Shown here one piece after another: positions 1 through 5,870 of a stretch of DNA of 6,805 nucleotides. This DNA comes from Acidobacteriaceae bacterium (lineage in GTDB: Bacteria > Acidobacteriota > Terriglobia > Terriglobales > Acidobacteriaceae). Position numbers and translations under genes: made by a program. The stretch covers positions 1 through 6,805 of the forward strand of contig PMWR01000177.1 in assembly GCA_003166055.1 (NCBI GenBank). Reading direction: 5' to 3'. Below the pieces are notes generated by a model that did not search any database, was not told the origin of the DNA, and was given only the letters and a program-made list of their open reading frames with translations. Every line of letters begins with the position of its first letter. The first letter of the stretch is position 1.

Positions 1-59
1 GTCGACTTCGTCGTGTCCATTACCTTCTTGCGATCACCTGTTTTTGCTACTTTTGCCAT
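1..59 (-). CDS. 5' end of an unidentified gene, cut by window start
   Basis: The minus strand has an ATG at 59-57 followed by 19 open codons up to the window edge (MAKVAKTGDRKKVMDTTKS). The visible part is lysine-rich and hydrophilic, with no signal peptide or membrane segment. A strong Shine-Dalgarno-like AGAAGGAG (minus strand, 80-73) lies upstream, but the 13-base spacer to the ATG is longer than usual. It follows the VOC gene in the same direction after a 286-base spacer. Too little is present to assign a family; a small basic, possibly nucleic-acid-associated protein would fit such a start, but that is a guess. It is tentative because only 59 bases are visible and another small frame overlaps the start. 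Confidence 0.45.
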   Translation of the reverse strand, partial: MAKVAKTGDRKKVMDTTKS

Positions 60-345
60 CGGTCGGGTGTTTCTCCTTCTGGGGTTGTCTCTGCACACAC
101 GCGCAAATCTGCTGCGCGCGGCTTCAACGGCGCGGTCATTAGCTCACCCTCTTCTCTTGAAAAGATTTGCCGCAGTTTCCAGGCATCGGATTCGCCTGAA
201 GGGAGCAGGAGCCGGACTCGCTCCCTCCAGTTTACATCAAGGTCTGCCTCCTGGCTTCAGCGCGCCCCCAAAGGCCGTGTCCTGATTTGAACCATGCCCT
301 GCGAAGGGTGAACGGTGGGAGTGAGCTAGTTGCCCTTTGAATCGG
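60..345. other. Intergenic spacer without a convincing complete gene
   Basis: This stretch lies between the VOC gene and the partial gene at the window edge. It holds two inverted repeats (334-352 and 201-225), the ribosome-binding site of the edge gene (73-80), and a doubtful 30-codon minus-strand frame (139-47). I saw no tRNA, no riboswitch-like conserved core, and no good -35/-10 pair for the edge gene. A plus-strand open frame of 90 codons (13-285) crosses the region, but it is Arg/Leu/Ala-rich, resembles no family, and runs against the local gene direction. Confidence 0.5.
201..225 (-). terminator. Possible hairpin, weak terminator candidate
   Basis: GGGAGC (201-206) and GCTCCC (220-225) are perfect inverted arms. 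Inside them GAG (209-211) can pair with CTC (217-219) around the loop CCGGA, leaving a two-base bulge. It lies about 120 bases past the VOC stop and before the edge gene, where a minus-strand terminator would be reasonable. No run of T follows on either strand, so it is only a candidate and could be chance structure. Confidence 0.25.
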
Positions 346-352
346 TCAAAGG
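334..352 (-). terminator. Inverted repeat spanning the VOC stop codon
   Basis: CCTTTGA (334-340) and TCAAAGG (346-352) form a perfect 7-bp inverted repeat with a 5-base loop (ATCGG on the plus strand). The TGA stop of the VOC gene (minus strand, 348-346) sits inside the arm. It could act as a 3' mRNA hairpin or weak terminator. There is no downstream T-tract, so intrinsic termination is uncertain. Confidence 0.3.
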
Positions 353-735
353 TTGTACGCCAGCGGATGCCTGGGCTCGTAAAGCATGATGTCGTCCGCG
401 CCAGGCACGGCCATCATGACCACCAGTCCGTACCCGTGATCCTGAACTTCGCCGTGGAACTCCGCTCCTTTGCCTTTCAGCTCAGCGACCGTCTGTGAGA
501 TGTCGTCGCACATCAGGGAGATCTGATGCTGCCGCGGCGATTCGTACGTCTTGCCTTCGTGGACGATGTGCGTCGGGTGCACGCCCATCTCACTCCGCCC
601 GCTCTTGAAGATCAGCCAACCCGCGCCTCCGCCCGCCGCATCCTCAACGTAGGGCCACCCAAGGACGTCGCGAAGGAATGCGCGCGTTGCGGGGGCGTCG
701 TCGGAATAAATCAGGGTGTGGATACTGGTGATCAT
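346..735 (-). CDS. VOC / glyoxalase-bleomycin resistance fold protein
   Basis: This 129-residue protein is the usual length of a single-chain vicinal oxygen chelate (VOC) protein, with two beta-alpha-beta-beta-beta modules. The first module starts at ITSIHTLIYSDD and continues through AFLRDVLGW; the second starts near HQISLMCDD, and the final strand is DIMLYEP. By position, the expected metal ligands are H6, E49, H70 and E120, all present, so it could be a metal-dependent enzyme rather than a metal-free binder. VOC proteins include glyoxalase I, extradiol dioxygenases and fosfomycin or bleomycin resistance proteins; the substrate here cannot be told. It has no signal peptide and is probably cytoplasmic. 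The start at 735 is supported by AGGAG (minus strand, 749-745) with a 9-base spacer. It lies 94 bases downstream of the secreted-protein gene, on the same strand, and may have its own promoter. Confidence 0.88.
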   Translation of the reverse strand: MITSIHTLIYSDDAPATRAFLRDVLGWPYVEDAAGGGAGWLIFKSGRSEMGVHPTHIVHEGKTYESPRQHQISLMCDDISQTVAELKGKGAEFHGEVQDHGYGLVVMMAVPGADDIMLYEPRHPLAYNL

Positions 736-762
736 CGGACTGAACTCCTGAAATCGCTTGAA

Positions 763-792
763 ATTGTGCTGTTTCGGTCAATTGCCAATCAA
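763..792 (-). promoter_or_regulatory. Weak candidate promoter for the VOC gene
   Basis: On the minus strand, TTGATT (792-787) and CACAAT (768-763) are separated by 18 bases and match the sigma-70 -35 and -10 consensus at four of six positions each. They lie in the 94-base gap before the VOC start. The match is modest and the gene could equally be read from upstream. Confidence 0.22.
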
Positions 793-829
793 GAAGCCGT
801 TCATCGCACTGCGGATCGAAATTAGGACA

Positions 830-2209
830 CTACCTCCCCGAAGGCAAAAACGGCTGAGGCTTGGTCGGCTGCGTAGCCGGTTGCGAACCATCCGCAGGCG
901 CAGGCTGCGCAGTAGCCGGCGAGGTCGTCGACGCCGGAGCTGTTGGAGCAGTCGCAGGTACAGGCGGCGCCGAACCCGGTTGCGTCGTAGCCGGCTGCCC
1001 GCCATTCTGATCGTCCGTCTTCGCCTTCGGGAACTGCACCGGCTTCATCACGCCTGTGCGGTCGCCGCTGGTGTCGTCGGCGGGCAGTGTTTCTCCCGGT
1101 TTACGCAGGCTGGGCGGAGCGTCCGCAGCCTCTCTGTCGGGATTGCGCTGCACGTCTCCCTCGGCCACTGTGCGGGTGTTCCCGGCATCGAGCGGCGTCC
1201 CGTCGGTGCGCATCAGCCCTTCCACCTCATTCTTGGTAAAGACCTGCGGCTCCTGCCCCACCTTCGCCACTTCCACCCGAATCACGCGATTGCCGTTGAT
1301 CCTGACAAAATCCACTTCATTGGGAGGCCTGCCATAAATCCACTCCTCGAACGGCATCTGCCCATCCATCTCGCGCGACTTGCCATCCGGCCGTCCCTTG
1401 GCAAACAGCACCATGTCCGTGCTCATGCCCACCATCACATGATGGTCGAGGATGGCCTCTTTGAGCTTCGCCGGGAGCGTGTCGGTATACGCCTGAATCG
1501 GCGTCTTCACGTCGAACGAGATCATCGGCGCCAGCAGTGCCTTGACCTCCGCCCCGGTCAGCACCGGCACATGGTTCTCAAACGCCAGCGTAAGGCGCGC
1601 ACCGACAGGCTCATGCTCATCCTGACCCTGCACCACCGGGGCCGTCATATCCGGGCCGCCCATGCCGATCTGCACATGGCGCAGGAAGCGATGCTTCGCG
1701 TCCGGGCCGCCGTTCAAATCGAAAACGATCCGCGAGCGATCGAACTTGATATTGGTAAGCACCACGCGATCCCCGGGCTTGGCCGACATGCCCTGGCTTG
1801 TCACCAGGTTCAGATAGGTCTCCCCCACCGGCTCCAACTTGCCGTTGGCTGCCAGCGTCAACCCCTTGTGGCCGCGCGGAAATGGCCGCATGGCAAACCC
1901 CTGCTCCGACTGCAAAAGCCGGATCAGTTCCAGCCTGGTCTTGGGATCGAGTTCTGATTTGGTCAGCGCGACATGCGTCGGCGCAATCTGCTGGTAGCGC
2001 CGGTCGACCGTCACCTGCGATCCGGTCTGTTCATTTTTCACGGCCCCGGTCTTGGAATCAATCGTGACCTGCGCCGAGGACGAAGCAGCCGCAAACAGTC
2101 CCGCAAAAGCGCAGGTGACGGCAGCGCACGCAAACAGGCTCTTGAATTTGGCGCTTTCGGCCCTTTCGGGGATTGGCCGCGCTTGCCGGGCTACGACTAG
2201 ACGTTTCAT
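830..2209 (-). CDS. Secreted protein of unknown function with possible BamE-like segment
   Basis: This 459-residue protein is of a kind I do not recognise by name. After a long basic N-region, residues about 22-46 form a hydrophobic signal core ending in ASSSA before QVTI, a plausible signal peptidase I site, so it should be exported. The middle (about 70-245) is soluble mixed alpha/beta sequence without a known catalytic motif. Residues about 250-315 (MVGMSTDMVLFAKGRPD, then EEWIYGRPP, then VDFVRINGNRVI) resemble the BamE/OmlA-type small beta fold, in which a 'GMs..vl...G.P' helix precedes W-x-Y and strand segments; this is resemblance only. From about 400 to the end the chain is Pro/Ala/Thr/Gln-rich and probably disordered, perhaps spanning the periplasm or wall. 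The start at 2209 is supported by GGGAGG (2220-2215) with a 5-base spacer. It follows the CPBP gene after 110 bases. Outer-membrane biogenesis or stress is a guess from the fold alone. Confidence 0.8.
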   Translation of the reverse strand: MKRLVVARQARPIPERAESAKFKSLFACAAVTCAFAGLFAAASSSAQVTIDSKTGAVKNEQTGSQVTVDRRYQQIAPTHVALTKSELDPKTRLELIRLLQSEQGFAMRPFPRGHKGLTLAANGKLEPVGETYLNLVTSQGMSAKPGDRVVLTNIKFDRSRIVFDLNGGPDAKHRFLRHVQIGMGGPDMTAPVVQGQDEHEPVGARLTLAFENHVPVLTGAEVKALLAPMISFDVKTPIQAYTDTLPAKLKEAILDHHVMVGMSTDMVLFAKGRPDGKSREMDGQMPFEEWIYGRPPNEVDFVRINGNRVIRVEVAKVGQEPQVFTKNEVEGLMRTDGTPLDAGNTRTVAEGDVQRNPDREAADAPPSLRKPGETLPADDTSGDRTGVMKPVQFPKAKTDDQNGGQPATTQPGSAPPVPATAPTAPASTTSPATAQPAPADGSQPATQPTKPQPFLPSGR

Positions 2210-2244
2210 GGGGACCTCCCATGTCAGCTTCCGGAATTAACCAA

Positions 2245-2274
2245 AAGATAGTCCCGTTTTGATTGAAAAAGCAA
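2245..2274 (-). promoter_or_regulatory. Weak candidate promoter for the secreted-protein gene
   Basis: On the minus strand, TTGCTT (2274-2269) and TATCTT (2250-2245) are 18 bases apart in the AT-rich part of the 110-base gap before the secreted-protein start. The AT-rich patch stands out against high-GC flanks, which favours a promoter, but the hexamers match only partly. Confidence 0.28.
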
Positions 2275-2303
2275 ATTGGACGGTATCGGACGATGTTCAC
2301 CGC

Positions 2304-2320
2304 GAGCCACCGCCAGGCTC
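2304..2320 (-). terminator. Short hairpin just after the CPBP gene
   Basis: On the minus strand, GAGCC (2320-2316) and GGCTC (2308-2304) can pair around a 7-base loop, starting at the last base of the CPBP coding region. Only five base pairs form and no T-run follows, so termination would be weak at best; read-through into the secreted-protein gene is likely. Confidence 0.2.
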
Positions 2321-3411
2321 TATTCCTCAGATGCGGGCGGAGCATCAAGCGGAACCGCCGGCGGCGGCGCCGCAACCGGCAGAATCTGTACCAGCGCCGG
2401 AGCAGCAGGTTCCACTGGCCCCATCGCAGCCTCGTGTTGGCGTCGCGCAGCCGCATCCAGATCCACCGGAATGCCTCCGGGGACGATCACCGGCGCATTG
2501 TGACGGTAGTCCAGATCGCGGGTCGCGCGGTAGAGAAATGGGAACGCCGCCAGCAGCGCGATGAAGGTAATCCAGGTGCCGTCAAGGCCATACCCGCCGC
2601 CTGTGATCCAGAACGGTCCCATCGGGTCGCCCTGCACCACCGGCGAGTGGCTGCTGACGCCGCTAACTGCCAGCCCGAACAGCAGCGCGCGGATCGCCTT
2701 CCACCCAAAGTTAATGCCCCAGCTCACCCACAGTGCCCGCGTGCGCAGATAAGCCGTTGAAAGCAGCAGGCTCAGAACCAATGAAACCGCAAAGCTGGCA
2801 TGGCTCGAACCGGTAGTCTGCGCCTGCACCAGGGCATAGAACAGAGCGAATCCCACCGCCGCTCCAACCGGACCCAGCGCCTTCATGAATCGCTGAAATC
2901 CGTATCCGCGAAAGGCAACCTCCTCCGCCAGCGCCGTCAGCGCAAAGAAAGCCGCGTCCGCCACCAGCCAGCCCCAGGCCGAGCCATGCAGGTTGAGCAC
3001 GATGGCAATGCCACCCACCAGCAGCATCGGCAGAACACACACGATGGCAATCGACCAGCCGATAGCCAGCCCGATGCCCGCCTCGCCCGGCCAACCTGAC
3101 CGGAGCGGCAATCCCTGAGCGCTGACCGGGTCAGTCTGGCGGTCGACCCAGAATCCCATGGCAGCATAGCCGGCAATCAGAAGAAAAACCAGCAGAGCCT
3201 GGTCAACCAGCGGAGCCCATTGTTCCCCCGCCAGCACCTGCGCGCCGCGGTGGGCCAGAGACCGCGCCAGAAAGAAATAGAGAACAGCCGCAACAAATTG
3301 AATGTAGGCGCGAAACCTGCCGCCGCGCGATTCGTTAGGGTTCATGCGCGTGCCCCGGCTGCCGATCGCCCGCGGTCCCGCGCAAGCTCTCGCAGGCCCC
3401 ATTGCATGCAA
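2320..3411 (-). CDS. CPBP (Rce1/CAAX-like) membrane protein with degenerate catalytic motifs
   Basis: This 363-residue polytopic protein belongs to the CPBP/Rce1-type intramembrane metalloprotease family. Hydrophobic segments lie near 36-52, 68-88, 111-140, 146-162, 178-197, 205-222, 226-250 and 280-295. Motif 1 is intact: EEVAFRG with E163, E164 and R168. In the active family motif 2 is FxxxH and motif 3 contains His followed by Asn or Asp (as in HFxWN). Here the corresponding stretches are FYALVQAQ (191-198) with no His and INFGWK (233-238) with Asn and Lys. The protein may therefore be an inactive relative with a binding or scaffolding role. The C-terminal about 60 residues are Pro/Ala-rich and probably cytoplasmic or periplasmic tail. 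The start is a TTG at 3411 with GGGAGG 8 bases upstream; ATG codons at 3402 and 3345 are alternatives. It lies 45 bases after accA on the same strand, probably in one transcript. Confidence 0.85.
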   Translation of the reverse strand: MHAMGPARACAGPRAIGSRGTRMNPNESRGGRFRAYIQFVAAVLYFFLARSLAHRGAQVLAGEQWAPLVDQALLVFLLIAGYAAMGFWVDRQTDPVSAQGLPLRSGWPGEAGIGLAIGWSIAIVCVLPMLLVGGIAIVLNLHGSAWGWLVADAAFFALTALAEEVAFRGYGFQRFMKALGPVGAAVGFALFYALVQAQTTGSSHASFAVSLVLSLLLSTAYLRTRALWVSWGINFGWKAIRALLFGLAVSGVSSHSPVVQGDPMGPFWITGGGYGLDGTWITFIALLAAFPFLYRATRDLDYRHNAPVIVPGGIPVDLDAAARRQHEAAMGPVEPAAPALVQILPVAAPPPAVPLDAPPASEE

Positions 3412-3419
3412 GCGCTCAA

Positions 3420-3425
3420 CCTCCC
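3420..3425 (-). promoter_or_regulatory. Ribosome-binding site selecting the TTG start of the CPBP gene
   Basis: GGGAGG on the minus strand (3425-3420) is 8 bases before the TTG at 3411-3409. It is 17 bases before the first in-frame ATG (3402), too far to serve it well, and the ATG at 3345 has no good site. This spacing is the reason for preferring the TTG start. Confidence 0.6.
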
Positions 3426-3456
3426 GAATCGTTTCGCCAGCCGATGCTCCACCAAA

Positions 3457-4302
3457 CTAACCTTCCGTGTAGAACTGGGCGATGTTGCGGAACTTTTTCT
3501 GGCGCGCCGCCACCAGCACATCCACCGGCAGCGCCTTCAGCTCAGCCAGATGCCGCTTGAGCGCGGTGCCCAGCAACCCCGATCCCGTCTCATGGTCCAG
3601 GTGCGCACCCCCCGGCGGCTCTGCAATGATCTCATCCACGCAGCCCAGCGCGGCCACCTCCGTCGCGGAGATGCGCATGGCCTCGGCGGCCAGCTTCTTG
3701 TTGGCTGCATCGCGCCACATGATCGATCCACATGTCTCCGGCGAAGCAACAAAGTAAACCGCGTTCTCCAGGATCAGCACCCGGTCGGCGACGGCCAGGG
3801 CCAGCGCACCGCCCGATCCGCCTTCGCCGCTGATGATTGAAATCGTAGGCACCCGGAGCCGCGACATCTCCAATAGGTTTCGGGCAATCGCTTCCGCCTG
3901 CCCGCGCTCTTCCGCTCCCAGGCCCGGATACGCGCCCACAAGGTCAATAAAGCTGATCACGGGCCGCGAGAATTTTTCGGCGATCTTCATGCACCGCAGC
4001 GCCTTCCGGTAGCCCTCGGGATGAGGCATCCCGAAGTTGCGGCGCACGCGCTCCTTGGTGCTGCCGCCCTTGCGGTTGCCAATCACCAGCACTTCATCGC
4101 CGTTCAGCCGCGCCATGCCGCACGCCACCGCCTCGTCGTCGCCGTAAGCGCGATCCCCGTGAATCTCGCTGAAATCTGTGAAGATCCGCTCGATAAATTC
4201 CATGGGGTTTGGCCGTTGGGGATGACGCGCCCGCTCGATTCTTATCCACGCCGGCGAAACCGCAGTCGGCTGATTGGAATTCCCTGATTCCTGTTCGCTC
4301 AT
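3457..4302 (-). CDS. accA: Acetyl-CoA carboxylase carboxyltransferase subunit alpha
   Basis: AccA pairs with AccD to transfer carboxyl from carboxybiotin on AccB to acetyl-CoA, giving malonyl-CoA for fatty acid synthesis in the cytoplasm. The 281-residue product carries family hallmarks: ARHPQRP (25-31), GDRAYGDD, NRKGGSTKERVRRNFGMPHPEGYRKA in two parts, GAYPGLGAEERGQAEAIARN, the oxyanion-forming GEGGSGGALA, SPETCGSIMWRDA, and IIAEPPGGAH near the C-terminus. E. coli AccA has 319 residues with ARHPQRP at about 67-73, so this protein lacks about 42 residues of the N-terminal helical part. That is not a start-choice artefact: a TAG (4305-4303) directly precedes the ATG in frame. The remaining catalytic region looks complete. 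No strong Shine-Dalgarno precedes the ATG. A good promoter lies at 4365-4393. No accD, accB or accC is in the window; unlinked acc genes are common in bacteria. Confidence 0.95.
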   Translation of the reverse strand: MSEQESGNSNQPTAVSPAWIRIERARHPQRPNPMEFIERIFTDFSEIHGDRAYGDDEAVACGMARLNGDEVLVIGNRKGGSTKERVRRNFGMPHPEGYRKALRCMKIAEKFSRPVISFIDLVGAYPGLGAEERGQAEAIARNLLEMSRLRVPTISIISGEGGSGGALALAVADRVLILENAVYFVASPETCGSIMWRDAANKKLAAEAMRISATEVAALGCVDEIIAEPPGGAHLDHETGSGLLGTALKRHLAELKALPVDVLVAARQKKFRNIAQFYTEG

Positions 4303-4317
4303 CTATACCCGATTCAT
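4303..4317 (-). other. Four-codon reading frame abutting the accA start
   Basis: On the minus strand, ATG AAT CGG GTA TAG (4317-4303) encodes MNRV and its stop codon is followed immediately by the accA ATG in the same frame. AGGTG lies 3 bases before the small ATG, closer than normal. Because accA itself has a poor ribosome-binding site, start of accA by re-initiation after this frame is possible. It may also be chance. Confidence 0.2.
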
Positions 4318-4339
4318 CGACACCTGATACCGCTCCGGC

Positions 4340-4354
4340 CCGGCCGACCGCCGG
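4340..4354 (-). other. GC-only hairpin in the accA leader
   Basis: CCGGC (4340-4344) and GCCGG (4350-4354) are perfect arms around a 5-base loop, inside a very GC-rich stretch between the proposed accA promoter and start. Five G-C pairs make a stable small leader hairpin; overlapping GGCC repeats allow alternative pairings. No known riboswitch or attenuator family is recognised. Confidence 0.3.
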
Positions 4355-4364
4355 CCCATCTGTG

Positions 4365-4393
4365 ATTCTACGGGTCCAGGCCCCTTGGGACAA
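4365..4393 (-). promoter_or_regulatory. Promoter for accA (sigma-70 type)
   Basis: On the minus strand, TTGTCC (4393-4388) and TAGAAT (4370-4365) are separated by exactly 17 bases. The -10 matches TATAAT at five of six positions and the -35 matches TTGACA at four of six. Transcription would start near 4358, giving a leader of about 55 bases with the GC hairpin and the MNRV frame. It should drive accA and probably the CPBP gene. Confidence 0.55.
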
Positions 4394-4438
4394 ATAGGCG
4401 TCCCTAAACCCATTCTGCGTTCTCGCTGCTTTGGTCCT

Positions 4439-4447
4439 TGCTATAGT
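4439..4447 (+). promoter_or_regulatory. Extended -10 promoter for the phosphatase gene
   Basis: TGCTATAGT has the TG of an extended -10 element (4439-4440), one base, then TATAGT (4442-4447), five of six matches to TATAAT. No good -35 lies 16-18 bases upstream, as is usual for extended -10 promoters. The leader would be about 75 bases to the ATG at 4529. It is divergent from the accA promoter, with the two cores about 50 bases apart. Confidence 0.4.
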
Positions 4448-4516
4448 GGTTGTGACTTTTCTAAGCCCGTTTGCGGCGCATGATTGAATGCGTCCGAAGT
4501 AGAACATTCCCCAACC

Positions 4517-4524
4517 AAAGGAAG
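4517..4524 (+). promoter_or_regulatory. Ribosome-binding site selecting the phosphatase ATG
   Basis: AAAGGAAG ends 4 bases before the ATG at 4529, and its AAGGA core lies 6 bases before it. An in-frame TTG at 4484 would add 15 residues ahead of the signal peptide and has no comparable site, so the ATG is preferred. Confidence 0.65.
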
Positions 4525-4528
4525 CCAG

Positions 4529-5839
4529 ATGAAGACCAAAGTGACGTTAGCAATTGCAGCACTCTGCTCGCTAGGGTGGCTTCAGGCTCAAGGCCAATCC
4601 GCCGCGGACATCGCGGTGCTCAAGGGACTTGCGCCGGTGACCGTGTTGCTGAATACCAACGAGGGCAAAGCCGCACTTGGCGCCAACCTCCGTGTCACCG
4701 GCGGTATCCAGACAGGTTCCATTCCGCAACCGACATTGCTCCCCTTTGCTGAACAGCAGCAGCAAGCTCTTCGAGATGCTTTCATCACTGGTAGCAACCT
4801 TGCGGAACTTGCCGACGGATTGGGTACGAGCCTCGGATCTGCCTACTTGGCACGCTTTCATTACATTGATCAAAAGCAAACATCCAGGCTACAGCAGTCG
4901 GTCGCCGACGTGATCAGGCGCGCAAATGCGATCTCTAGCGCACATTCGAATTCCGGCAAATATCTCTTCGCGAACCAGACCACGAATGGAACAACGCCAG
5001 TCTCGCCCGATGCGGCCGCGATTCTGAAGGAGATTGGTGGAACGCAGGATGTCTTTGGCAAAGCCTACGGTCTTGCGGCCGGAGGCACTGGAGCAGGCCC
5101 CTATGGCAACTCACGTCCATTTCAGACCGAGCCAAGCACTACACAGTTTGTTGGTTTGGACTATTTCAACATCCTTTCCGGCAACTACTTCTACAACCAT
5201 GGCCCGGCCATGGATCTGACGAAGAGTCCTTCATACCCAAGCGGCCACACCACCTATGGCTATACGGGCGCAGTACTGCTGGCGGTTCTGATTCCGGAGC
5301 GATATGAGCAAATGATCGCGCGAGGCGCGGAATACGGAAACGACCGCATCCTCATGGGCTCGCACTATGCCATGGATGTGATGGGCGGGCGGACATTGGC
5401 CCTTTACGACATGGCGCATCTTCTCGCCACCGAAGACTTTCAGAATGCCGTGAAGAATGCGCGCACGGAACTGGTCTCAGCCTTGGAGGCTGGATGCGGA
5501 AACACGATCGAAGCATGCGCGAAAGAGGACACCGGGCGCTTCAGCAACCGGACTGCGGATGCAGCCTTTTATGACGCAACTCAAACCTACAATCTGCCTG
5601 TCGTCTATCCGAAAACTATGGGTGCACCAGAAGATGTCGCCAAGCTTGCCCCGGAGGCGGGATACCTGCTCACAGTTGCTTTCCCTTCACTAACGGTAGA
5701 GAAGGCAGACCAGATGCTGACCGAAACAGAAGGTCCAGGCGGAGGCTTCCTCGATGATGGTTCGCCGTTTGGCATCTACTCCCGATTGAACCTCATCGCC
5801 GCGGCACATCTCGCCTCTCAAATCGCCGCCGGCAAGTAA
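4529..5839 (+). CDS. Secreted PAP2-superfamily acid phosphatase
   Basis: This 436-residue protein is a member of the PAP2/class A acid phosphatase and vanadium haloperoxidase superfamily, which hydrolyses phosphate monoesters or lipid phosphates through a phospho-histidine. Residues 1-24 (MKTKVTLAIAALCSLGWLQA, then QGQS) are a clear signal peptide, so it acts in the periplasm or outside. The signature is SRPF (195-198), PSGH (237-240) and R273 with RILMGSHYAMD, giving H279 and D283 in the Rx5Hx3D pattern. The lysine normally seven residues before the motif-1 Arg is Ala189 here. The catalytic core is flanked by about 180 N-terminal residues and about 140 C-terminal residues; C323 and C330 could form a disulphide. 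It has no multiple membrane helices, unlike lipid PAP2 enzymes. Substrate is unknown; phosphate scavenging is a usual role. It is divergent from accA and 48 bases before the transporter genes. Its base composition looks lower in GC than its neighbours. Confidence 0.88.
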   Translation: MKTKVTLAIAALCSLGWLQAQGQSAADIAVLKGLAPVTVLLNTNEGKAALGANLRVTGGIQTGSIPQPTLLPFAEQQQQALRDAFITGSNLAELADGLGTSLGSAYLARFHYIDQKQTSRLQQSVADVIRRANAISSAHSNSGKYLFANQTTNGTTPVSPDAAAILKEIGGTQDVFGKAYGLAAGGTGAGPYGNSRPFQTEPSTTQFVGLDYFNILSGNYFYNHGPAMDLTKSPSYPSGHTTYGYTGAVLLAVLIPERYEQMIARGAEYGNDRILMGSHYAMDVMGGRTLALYDMAHLLATEDFQNAVKNARTELVSALEAGCGNTIEACAKEDTGRFSNRTADAAFYDATQTYNLPVVYPKTMGAPEDVAKLAPEAGYLLTVAFPSLTVEKADQMLTETEGPGGGFLDDGSPFGIYSRLNLIAAAHLASQIAAGK

Positions 5840-5863
5840 TGGGTGACCTCGCTCGTGTCCTGT

Positions 5864-5870
5864 GAGGAGG
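5864..5870 (+). promoter_or_regulatory. Distant ribosome-binding site before the ABC ATPase
   Basis: GAGGAGG is a near-perfect anti-16S match but ends 17 bases before the ATPase ATG at 5888. An in-frame TAA at 5876-5878 rules out an earlier in-frame start. Another ATG at 5872, in a different frame, is only 1 base away, too close. CCTC at 5847-5850 could pair with GAGG at 5864-5867 and partly cover it. The site may work through RNA folding that shortens the distance. Confidence 0.4.

Noticed and set aside
1..6. GTCGAC at the very first bases, a SalI site
   Set aside because: It could mark a cloning junction, but a six-base match at a window edge is not evidence of one.
13..285. A 90-codon plus-strand open frame near the window start
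   Set aside because: It has no recognisable domain, an Arg/Leu/Ala-rich composition and no good ribosome site, and it overlaps a better-supported gene start and spacer on the minus strand.
837..1010. GC-rich, repetitive-looking stretch considered as a DNA repeat array
   Set aside because: It encodes the Pro/Ala/Thr/Gln-rich tail of the secreted protein. The repetition is irregular codon-level low complexity, without fixed units or spacers.
758..1957. A 399-codon open frame on the plus strand, opposite the secreted-protein gene
   Set aside because: Its product is extremely rich in Arg, His and Leu, with no recognisable domain, as expected when a high-GC gene is read on the opposite strand. 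The minus-strand frame has a signal peptide, ribosome site and plausible fold.
4094..4507. A minus-strand frame of 137 codons upstream of and overlapping accA, considered as the missing AccA N-terminus
   Set aside because: It is in another frame, its sequence does not resemble the AccA helical N-terminus, and it crosses both divergent promoters.
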